Shown here one piece after another: positions 11,984 through 20,925 of a stretch of DNA of 34,478 nucleotides. Numbering within the stretch: position 1 is the stretch's first letter; each line of letters opens with the position of its first letter. The notes beneath the pieces were generated by a model that was not told where the DNA came from, did no database searches, and saw nothing but the letters and a program-made list of their open reading frames with translations. The translations under genes and the position numbers were made by a program. The stretch comes from Hofstenia miamia. Its lineage: Eukaryota; Xenacoelomorpha; Acoela; Hofsteniidae. The stretch is taken from positions 1,507,475 to 1,541,952 of the forward strand of contig CABFPE010000031.1 of the NCBI GenBank assembly GCA_900660155.1, given 5' to 3'.

Positions 11984-14124
11984 CTTTGTAAGTCAAAATC
12001 AATAGAGGCCACACTCCTAGAAATAAATAAGTCATACGAGTTGAACACAAAGAAAGACTTCAAATGTTACCTATTTGAAGAAACCAATGCACCGGAAATA
12101 CAATACCACACAACAATCTGGCTCCTGTCAATATATCTAACGGAAAACAAAAACTTACATCTACTGATATCAAGACGAACAAGAATGCAATTAACAAAAT
12201 ACCATGAAATTGCCTTCTCGCTGATCAACACAATGACCAAAAACTGGCTACTGAAAAATTAGTATCACCAGACAAAACGGAGAAACCACTAAAAACCATC
12301 GAGAAAAACATACTATGCATCATCACAAAAGAAAACCCAATGTGCAAAATAATGATGGTTACTATAGCAAACAAAACAGGCATCTGCCCAAACAAGTTCT
12401 CTTTATTTGATGAACCTACGAAAAAATATATCTGGGGAGCAACCTCTGAAACAAAACTCCTTCAAGTAGAGGAACAATCGTGGCTCACAACTAAAAAACT
12501 CATAAAAAGAAAAATGTGCAGCACCATCGACATACTCCAACAAATGCAATCAAAAAACATAGAGCACATCACATCACAAGAAACCGAGAGATTCAAATGG
12601 GAAACACCCAAATGTTCATTTGCAAAAATTATCAAAAAAGCAGAAGAGATGTCAAAAGCTGGAAAAAGCAGACCAGTAGAGGTTCTAGAAATGATGACAA
12701 AAACACAAGCAGAAATGATGCGCGAAGAGGAACTCCTAACATCAACCCACATTATTTTATCAGCAAAAACGCAAGACAGGATAGATGCCATTAACATGGA
12801 AAAGTGGGGAAACCTAAGCACAGCCAGTAACATTGAATGGATAGACACAGAAGACAAGCAGTATCTGATTGAAATAAAAATCACTAGAGAACATGAAACG
12901 GAAATAACTACCCATAATTACCAACCTACAAAGGAAAACCACACCGTCGCGACCATGAAAGTAATGTTCACCAAAGCATTCACAAGGACAGAAATCAATG
13001 AACTCTTAAAACCTTACAATCAACTAGCAATCGACGTAGAGTTCGTAACATCAAAAATCGAAATCTCCCCAAACACAATAATAAACCTATGAAGGTGAGG
13101 ACTCACACAAAGATTCTGGGAAAAGCTAATAGAAGCAAAGATGAATTATCCCGGAATGATCAGATTGGCAACAGCGCCCATAACCACAGGTACCTACCCA
13201 GAACTCGAAGGAAGCATAGAAACAAAAATGTTAAAATGCACGCCGCTGAAGACGAATTCAATCCCAATGCTACTACCAAGATGGCGCCTACTAAAAGACA
13301 GGAAAATCGCAAAAGGCTACCTTCACGAGTTTAAAACATATGTAAACACAAAAGAAAAAGCGAAGCACATTATAAGTTCTGATGCATACAAAAAGACAAA
13401 GGCAATCATGTTATCAGAAAACAACAAAGAACGAATGTATATTGAGGAGCAAGTAACACCATACGATCTATATGCAGACGGAAAACCAATACACGAACAA
13501 CTAGAAGAAATGCGCAATGAAATAGAAGAGATCCTTGTAGATGGTGAAACTATTCTCGGGAGTCAACGACTTAGTTTGGGTTAGACATCTGGAACAAACA
13601 ATATCGATTCTATGATGTGAACAAATGGATAGAAATAATAATCATGATCAGGATGGATAAAAACGTCCTCACCAAAATAAACGAAGAAGACATTCAGAAT
13701 AACATAAGCTTCTTCTACAAAGACGCTCAAAATACGAAAAGCCTTCTGTCGGTATTCAAATTCTTCTACCCCGACACTAACCTGAAAGAAGAGCTAGCAC
13801 ACACAAGCCGCGCTGACGCACTAATGACTCTAATGATCGGCCTAAAAGGGTTAGAGTTATACAAAAAGTTCTACCCGCTATTCACCAAAAAGATCAATGA
13901 ATTATGGCAAATAACTACAATAACAGATTCGCTCCTCACAACAACTACTATAAGACACAGTTGCAACAGAGAAAGCAGCAGTACTCAAACTCACGAAACA
14001 AGTCGAATTCGCAGAAACAACCTGGGAAGATACCAAAGCGGAAACCCTGATCAAATGGGCAGATATACTAGTGCACGGAAATAGAACAATGCTCAAATCA
14101 ACACAAGCTGAGGGAGGCATGTAG
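11984..14124 (+). pseudogene. A-rich, frame-broken foreign segment, possible endogenous viral element
   Basis: About 2.1 kb with a coding strand strikingly rich in A and poor in G and T. Successive reading frames are open but shifted: frame 2 at 11984 to about 12200; frame 1 at about 12208-13584, broken by TGA at 13090 and 13096; frame 0 at about 13575-13920; frame 2 at 13904-14050; frame 1 at about 13960-14124. There are no introns, and predicted peptides are hydrophilic with normal amino-acid variety, so this is decayed coding DNA. Two nuclease-like signatures are seen. One is W-I-D followed by IEIK at 12838-12879, reminiscent of the D...ExK part of PD-(D/E)XK nucleases. The other is HTSRAD at 13800-13817, the Hx4D pattern of DEDDh exonucleases. 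The composition and overlapping small frames suggest a captured RNA virus or similar genome fragment. The family is unknown and homology is untested. Confidence 0.5.
13904..14050 (+). CDS. Small overlapping ORF, Asn/Gln-rich basic 48-aa peptide, in the A-rich block
   Basis: An ATG at 13904 opens a 48-codon frame ending TGA at 14048. It starts inside the end of the upstream frame 0 segment, in the arrangement ATG-GCA-AAT-AAC. The peptide (MANNYNNRF..., then QLQQRKQQY, ending PKRKP) is Asn-, Gln- and Lys/Arg-rich, like a nucleic-acid-binding tail. A different frame from about 13960 (TVATEKAAVLKL..., ending EGGM) continues the coding-like signal to TAG at 14122. The original protein was therefore probably longer and has suffered a frameshift. 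Function unknown; it is unlikely to be expressed today. Confidence 0.3.
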   Translation: MANNYNNRFAPHNNYYKTQLQQRKQQYSNSRNKSNSQKQPGKIPKRKP

Positions 14125-15599
14125 CATAATCTCCAACAAAAAGACTTGATTTAACACAAAATCAAAAGAAAAAGAAAAACATAAAACTCGAATCATTTTA
14201 TTAGAAATTAGCTTCTAATGATTTTGCCAAATTTGTAAAAGCAAATATCAATCGCAACTCTTTTGACAAAACGAATGTGGACATTAATCCACATTGATTT
14301 TAGCTTAACAACGGGTTCATGCAGAAGATAATTACGTAGACTTCAAAAATTGGTTAGCGACTGGTACTTGCTTGATCAGTAAACATATTTATTAAATTTT
14401 ATATAAATACAACCAAAGCGCTATAAAATTGATGGAAATTTACCATTTAGTGGTTTACTCTTAGTTCATTGGTTTATTTAATTATTAAATGATGCGAAGC
14501 TAAGCAAGCTTTGTGTGTGGTGATCGAAGGCTGTGTGCGAGGGGATACTTAGATGGATTTCAGCCTCGATAATTACATGCAATTAGGTTATGGCTAGGCG
14601 TAGGAATGTTTTTCTCTATCGCTTAGCTCGCCACCTATCGCTTGTGTGACATATAGTAATGAAAACTTGAAAGGCGAGAAGCCACCGTAAGGATGATTGT
14701 GATATTTATTATTAACATTATTTTAGATCCAAATTATTGACTTATAAGAGACTGATAAGAGACTGTATTGCTTATGTATCTTATTTACATGCAGGTTAGG
14801 AGCTGCCATACTTTGTAGAAGCTTTTTTTTAGTTTGTTTTCAGCTAGTGTTGTGTCAGTTGTAAATGTCAGCCCTTATTGCGATATATGTTTATATTTTA
14901 ATTAGATGTAGGAAACTGCCTTAATTATATATTAGATATTTTTTAACCATGCAGTGGCAGTTAGTATCCGGTTGTGAGCTCATTATATTCACACATTGAA
15001 TCTATACAAATTGAGAATGAGGACTAAGTCGAGTAGTGGCTGGTATTTATTACACCATAAGTAAGGCACACATAACAAAACTCTTTCAATGAGACTGAGC
15101 TGAGTAGCAGCGGATGGAACGTTGGATGCGGATGGATGGAATGGAATCGAATCGTTGGGAAACCTGTGAACTGTCTTTAAGACACTGCTTCAGGCGAGCG
15201 TGCCCCCAACTTTCGGAGATGCTACCTAAATACTAGTGATGAATAGTTGTATTAACCCTGGAGTGCTAATTAAGTTATGTCTCTGTTATTACTATATTAC
15301 GAAAGAAAAGAGAGAGTGAAAGTACTCATTACCCCGCACAATGGAATCTGCCGGCAGTCGTACCTAAACTGTACCACGTTATTAAGCACATCCCTTGCCT
15401 GGGTGATGATGCAACAATCCTATACTTAACTGATTAAACAATATTTCCTTTTTACACAATGCATTAATAAAAAAAATCAATAAATTTTAACTTTCAAAAT
15501 CTTTCTTCAAAAAATTATGAATACAAACAATTTGTACAAGAACTTGGCTCAAATTTTGTATTGGAGTATCCAAAACACGGCTTACAAGTGATCATGAAA
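14125..15599. other. Unexplained stretch, locally GC-richer, no reading frame
   Basis: About 14480-14720 and 15030-15420 are visibly richer in G and C than the flanks but contain no long open frame. TTAACCCTGGAGTGCTAATTAA at about 15253 resembles the start of a TTAA-flanked piggyBac-type terminus, but I could not find a partner end. It could be the remnant of an element's non-coding part or a non-coding RNA locus. I cannot decide. Confidence 0.35.
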
Positions 15600-16537
15600 A
15601 TTCCTCTTGGTCAATTGATAATCGTAAATTTTAATTTTTCAGATAAGATATAAATCAAACTTTACATTACAATAAAACCAAAGGAGGAGGTGTTATGTTT
15701 CTAGTTGAGAAAAAACTAAAACATAAACTTAGTAAAAACATTTCAAAAAATATCACATACGAAAGTTTCTGGGTAGACATCCAAAACCCGCTTAATTGTA
15801 ATAGTAGACAGCTTCTGAATATATCATACTGTATAAACAAGGCTCATTCGAACAATTTCTTTGCAAAAAACAAAAATGAAATCATTACAGCCTCACGTCA
15901 AAACACAAATATTATGTTAATGGGCGAGTGGACTTTGAACATTTTAAATATTACTGAAAGATCTAAGCTACAAAAATTCCTTTCAACCTTCAATATTTCA
16001 CTAATAAATCAAAGTATTCCATTCAGAATTTTTGCAAATAGCCAAACCTTGATTGATTATTTTATAGTTTCAAAAAATGAATCTTTATATTAATATACAT
16101 GTATTTGTTCTAAATTCCCTTACAATAACTTATTCCAATAAGCAAAAAATTAACTATTCAACTAAATCTTGGGTAAAAATAGGAGAAAAATCAAAAGAAA
16201 ATGTCTTAAAACTTATAAATAATTTAGAAACCGAAAATTGGAATAGAATTTACTCTTCACAAACACCAAATGAAATGCTCAACAACTTTAAAAAATCCTC
16301 AAATTTTTACTCTGAAAAAAAATTATAATTTGTCTAAAAAAAGTTTCTAATCCATGGATTGACGCAAACTGCTTAAAGTTAATTGAACAAACGAAATCTA
16401 AATGGAAGGAATACAAAAAATTGTCAAACTGAAAACAACTATAATGCTTATAAAATGCTAGTAATCTATGGAATGTTTATAATAAGTATACCCATTTTAA
16501 ATATCAAAGTATTACTTCCCAAAAAGGTAGATAGTTT

Positions 16538-16666
16538 GGCCACGGTTAGACTACGTGATTGGTAGCAAGAAAAGAAACAAAATCACGTCGAAACGCCAAT
16601 TATCTTGGCGTTTCGACATGATTTTGTTTCTTTTCTTGCTACCAATCACGTAGTCTAACTGTGACC
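16538..16666. mobile_element. 129-bp near-perfect palindromic foldback MITE
   Basis: Two 62-bp arms (16538-16599 and 16605-16666) are reverse complements with about three mismatches, around a 5-nt TTATC loop. The ends read GGCCAC...GTGACC and are directly flanked by TTT on both sides (16535-16537 and 16667-16669), consistent with a 3-bp target duplication as in PIF/Harbinger-type MITEs. It sits inside the non-LTR relic, between endonuclease and RT sequence, so it inserted later. Superfamily assignment is tentative. Confidence 0.75.
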
Positions 16667-16883
16667 TTTGCTAAATAGGAAACAAGCAGAAGAAGAAACA
16701 TTGAAAAATAAATTATAAAGGAATTATAAGGACATAAGCAAAATCTTTAATATCGTTTTTTTCAACTTAGGCAATTATAATGGTATAAATACCACTCCTA
16801 ACACTAATGAAATTCAACCTATAGCACCATCTTTCTCTTTCCGATTCATGACTAAGTTTGAAATTATTAAATCTATTCCATAT

Positions 16884-17227
16884 TTAACACTAGCACTCCG
16901 AAAATTTAATACACCCTTTAATTCCTAATCCGGTCATGAATGACCGGTACTTGTGTAGCATTTATTACAGTGAGATTTATACAGGTATTCAGATTCATAT
17001 TTAATAAACACTGCTACTGCTATCTGATGCAATATCCCACATAATTTGATTAAGAGCCCTCTTTGCTGCTTCTCTTGCCATTAATTTTTAACTAAAACTA
17101 TCAAAACTGTTAAATACATGTTCAATATAAAGTATATTACTGCATGAATATAACTACACAAACGCATGCATGAAATGTCTCTGTCTAGTCTGCGTCACAA
17201 ATGACCGGTTCGGAGTTCTAGAGTTAA
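16884..17227. mobile_element. 344-bp TTAA-flanked, piggyBac-like MITE
   Basis: The element is bounded by TTAA on both sides (16884-16887 and 17224-17227). Its inverted termini are CACTAGCACTCCGAA and, at the other end read in reverse, CTCTAGAACTCCGAA (13 of 15 match). TTAA targets with CxCTAGxxCTxCGA-like ends are typical of piggyBac-type MITEs. A subterminal palindrome CCGGTCATGAATGACCGG lies at 16930-16947, and the ATGACCGG word recurs near the other end. It interrupts the pre-RT region of the non-LTR element, and non-LTR coding resumes directly after it. Confidence 0.75.
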
Positions 17228-18930
17228 AAAACAAATCCTGCGGTCCCTCTATGATTCCCACTTGATATCTAAAAATTGCACCAGAATTTTCAGCTGAGCC
17301 ACTTCCATACATTATAAACACGTGTATTAGATATTCAACTTTTCCTGACCAATTAAAATTGGCAAATATTACTCCATTATTTAAAAAGATGACCCAATGA
17401 TTGGTTGAACTATAGACCTATTTCTATTAAATCGCTAATCAGTAAAGTTTTTGAAAGACTTATTTTTAATCAAATTAACGAGCATTTATGTAAACATAAT
17501 CTTTACTCTCAAAATCAATATGGTTTTCGTAAATATATTTCTACAAATGATGCTTTGTTAACAGCTACCGAAAATTAGAGAAATACCATAAATATTGATG
17601 AGTTTTCAGCAGTTGCATGCCTAGATTTATCAAAATCTTTTGTCTTGATCGAACACCACATTTTAATTAAAAAATAAGAATTCTGGCTTTCTTAAATAAA
17701 AGTGCAGATCTAATAAGCAGCTATCTCCATAATCGTAAACAAAGAGTTAAACTAAATGGAATTCTGTCTAACTGGATTTCAATAAAAGTGGTGTTCCACA
17801 AGGCACAATTTTGGCACCTTTACTATTCAATATGTATGTAAACGGTTTGAGCAATCATACCAAATGTATTTGTCATACAATATACTGATGATACTATGCT
17901 ATTCAGTTTGCATAAATCTCCTCAAATTGCTGTAAAAGTTCTCGAAGAAAATTGCAATCTTCTTGCACAGTATTTTGCTTCACTAAAAATAATAATAAAC
18001 CCATCTAAAACTCAATTTTACTTAATTAGACCTAAATCTAACAGTAATTCCACAAATAGTTCATAATTTAAATTAAATTTTAATGACACATACATAGAAC
18101 AAGTTAATTCTTTTAAATATTTAGATATCATTTTTGATTCTTAACTTAATTTTACAAAACAAATTACTAGTGTTATTAAGAAAATGGCTATTTCAATTAA
18201 GGCTCTTAGCAATGTATCACAGCAGCTTCCAACCACAATAAAAATTCAATTAATTCACACATTAATATTAAGTCACTTTAATTATGGAAATATATTGTAT
18301 ACCGACATAAATCAACAAAATTTGAATAAATTCATTGTGCAAATAAAATAGGTCAAAAATTGTAGTTAATCATTTATATAACAGAAATACAGAAATCAAA
18401 AAATTAACAAAAATCCACAGTGCATTATGTATAAAAACGCATTAACTACTTCTTTAAGATATTTATTTATATTGCTCCATACCACAAATCCAATTTTCTG
18501 TCTTTCAGACTATTACTTAGAAATAATCATAGAACCCTAAAAATTATGCCCTTACATATAACAAGAAAATAATGAAAAATTGATTTCTCAACATATCAAT
18601 AAATATATGGAATAATCTACCTAAATCAATAAAACAGATAATTAAATTAAGAGTATTTAAGAACGAAATGAAAAAAATATTTCTGTAGTTATACAATGGA
18701 AAAGCTTGAAATGGCGAGGTTTTAAATTTTGCAATTGTGATTATTCATTAGAATACATCTAATCTTATCAAAATTCGCCATAGCCCCAACTAGTAATTGT
18801 AATTATTTTTGTAAATATTTTTTGTATGGTTTTTGTTCGTTTATTTGTATTGTGTTTTGACGCTATTTAGAGTTGCAAACAGTATTTTTTGTAAAAAGCA
18901 ACTCTAAATATATAAATTATATATTTTATT

Positions 18931-19620
18931 TCACTTCACTTCTTATTTTTTTCATTCATTTATAATGAGTCACCTAAGTAATGCAAATATATTATTTACT
19001 GATCTAATAGATGTTTTTTTATCAAAAACGTGATAATCAACTAAAATGGGCCCTAAATGTTTTAAAGAAAAATTATTCCAGTTATATGCACTTTATTTCT
19101 AGGTCTATACTTTTTACAAGACAGCTAATCATTTTGAACACCATCTTAGCGTTCCTTAATCTCATCAAGAAATTACCACTATATAATACTATTTCAATAC
19201 CTGGTTATATTCAAAAGCAGAATTCCAGATCAAAACACTTTTCCTGCATTTAATATTAAAAAAAGTTATGAAGCAATCATTTATTAATACCGCTATTCGA
19301 ACTTTGAACTCATTACCTAACGAGAAATAGAACATTGAAAAATTGCAAGCTTTTAAAAGCACATTATATTTTTCCCTAAGCAAACGTATATCTAGGGTAA
19401 AACACTGGTAGGATACAAATTTTACAATAATGATTATACACCACCTCGTTCAAGAAATCCTTACAGTAATTTATCTCTAGTCTGGTAGATTTATTGTATA
19501 TAGTGTATGTATTTGTATGTACGTTTTATGAATTTTGTGACGCTATTCAGATAAATTTCCAGTTTCTAACTGTTAATGTTTATCTGAGTAAAGCATATTT
19601 TATCTTGTCTTAAACTGAGA
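18931..19620 (+). mobile_element. 3' fragment of a second, related non-LTR element
   Basis: Frames around 19011-19383 resemble the C-terminal end of jockey/CR1-type ORF2, including RTLNSLP at about 19295 where WNSLP is typical, followed by a helical tail. The 3' end at about 19540-19600 repeats the motif TGACGCTATT and then a stem-loop, as in the upstream element, although the stem sequences differ. It is 5'-truncated and inactive. Confidence 0.6.
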
Positions 19621-19673
19621 AAGATTTTTAAAATTTTTTATGGTTTTTGAAACGCTTATACATATCATCAACC

Positions 19674-19701
19674 AGGACCAACTACATATATAGTTGGTCC
19701 T
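19674..19701. repeat. 28-bp inverted repeat with 11-bp perfect arms
   Basis: AGGACCAACTA (19674-19684) and TAGTTGGTCCT (19691-19701) flank a CATATA spacer. It lies shortly after the non-LTR fragment. It may be a remnant MITE end or a chance hairpin; no function is implied. Confidence 0.6.
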
Positions 19702-20014
19702 GCATCAACTAAAAAAGATATCTAACAACTGAAATTACTACAGAATAGAGATTATTAGACAAATTCAAATTCAAGAATGTGTTTTTATTTCTTGCAACAA
19801 AATATACAATGCTTAAAGTAAACATTCTGATTTTTTGTTCTATTGTATTAGTTCAGCTTCCTATTATTCTAGTTGGTCTTGTTAGAAGTCAAATGCTAAG
19901 AAATATCTGAAGGTCACTTTATGGAAGCATTTTGATTCTTTCCCAACAGTAGCAGTTGCATATCTACGTGGGGCTATGCCCCAATCATAGCTGAAACCTC
20001 AGAGAGAATAGTAA

Positions 20015-20218
20015 ATTAGCTTATTAGAACATTTCAATAGAATTGCTTTATATTTTTCTTTGACTCTCAAAATTACATAGGTTGGCTATGCCTCTGTTCC
20101 CAAACTAAAACATCATATTATTAGGCATTAGACAGTACTGTATAACAACATTTTTGGCATTGATTGCAAACATAATAATCTCAAGTTCTCCTTTTTTATC
20201 TGTTTTTAAAACTAAAAC
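20015..20218 (+). repeat. Left copy of an exact 204-bp duplication at the assembly gap
   Basis: This segment is identical by eye to 20240-20443 and ends exactly at the N gap. The pattern is expected when two overlapping contig ends are joined with a spacer instead of merged. Confidence 0.85.
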
Positions 20219-20239
20219 NNNNNNNNNNNNNNNNNNNNN
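20219..20239. other. Assembly gap (run of N)
   Basis: A run of 21 N flanked by the 204-bp exact duplicate. Confidence 0.98.
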
Positions 20240-20443
20240 ATTAGCTTATTAGAACATTTCAATAGAATTGCTTTATATTTTTCTTTGACTCTCAAAATTA
20301 CATAGGTTGGCTATGCCTCTGTTCCCAAACTAAAACATCATATTATTAGGCATTAGACAGTACTGTATAACAACATTTTTGGCATTGATTGCAAACATAA
20401 TAATCTCAAGTTCTCCTTTTTTATCTGTTTTTAAAACTAAAAC
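20240..20443 (+). repeat. Right copy of the exact 204-bp duplication
   Basis: Matches 20015-20218 starting from the first base after the gap. The real locus probably contains this sequence once. Confidence 0.85.
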
Positions 20444-20670
20444 AAACTTTCATTTTTAAATTTTCATAAAAAAAACAATTGTAAAAACGTTTTTTAATAT
20501 TTTCTGACGAGGTAGTGAAATATTTCTAATGTTTGCATTGTGATATAAACCTCTTTAGCATAGTATATGATCATTTTCATAATTGAGAAAACAGTGGTTA
20601 AGAAATGAATGAAATACATTTAGCATTTTTTACAAAATTTGTAACTGTGTTTAATGTCCCACATTACCTT

Positions 20671-20860
20671 CACCCATGGTTTAGCTACGGGGTGGGGGTC
20701 TGGAGAATTATGCCCCCAGATTGAAACGAGATCTCCCTTCTCTCAGAGGGAATAGTAAGTTAGCTTATTAGAACATTGCAATAAAATTGCTGCATATTTT
20801 TCTTTGCCCCCGCCTTTAAATTAGATGGGGTGACTACGCCTCTGTTCCCAAACTAAAACA
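20671..20860 (+). repeat. Diverged second copy of the 19964-20110 repeat
   Basis: Shares the order GAGxGAATAGTAA(A/G)TTAGCTTATTAGAACATT, then TATTTTTCTTTG, then CTCTGTTCCCAAACTAAAAC and ATCATAT with the upstream segment, at clearly lower identity. Unlike the gap-flanking pair, this is a genuine older repeat. The family is not recognised. Confidence 0.65.
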
Positions 20861-20925
20861 TCATATCATGGTGAAAGCATCTTCAATGAACAACTTTCCC
20901 ACAAATATATTAGCAACGAAAACAG

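Larger units (their letters stand above)
15600..18930 (+). mobile_element. Decayed jockey/CR1-type non-LTR retrotransposon with nested MITEs
   Basis: The fragment follows the domain order of ORF2 in this superfamily. Around 15686-16090 is an apurinic-endonuclease-like region: GGGVMFLVEKK, ESFWVDI, a degraded MGEWTLN where MGDFN is usual, then TLIDYFIVS. The pre-RT region near 16860-17300 (EIIKSI...; NKSCGPSMIPTW) is split by a MITE. Reverse-transcriptase motifs follow: NYRPISIKSLISKVFERL and NQYGFRK (17400-17540), GVPQGTILAPLLFN (about 17793-17835) and YTDD (about 17880). The 3' end at 18845-18915 carries TTTTGACGCTATT followed by a 13-bp stem-loop. Many stops and frameshifts make it dead. 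The 5' boundary is approximate and no target-site duplication was identified. Confidence 0.78.

Noticed and set aside
12462..12884. Minus-strand 140-codon ORF
   Set aside because: Complement of the A-rich coding block; its Ser/Phe/Ile-rich product is what an antisense frame of A-rich codons gives.
11984..14124. Assigning the block to a named virus family (arenavirus-, bunyavirus- or nidovirus-like)
   Set aside because: The nuclease-like motifs are short, spacing is unusual, and no search could be run. The evidence does not reach family level.
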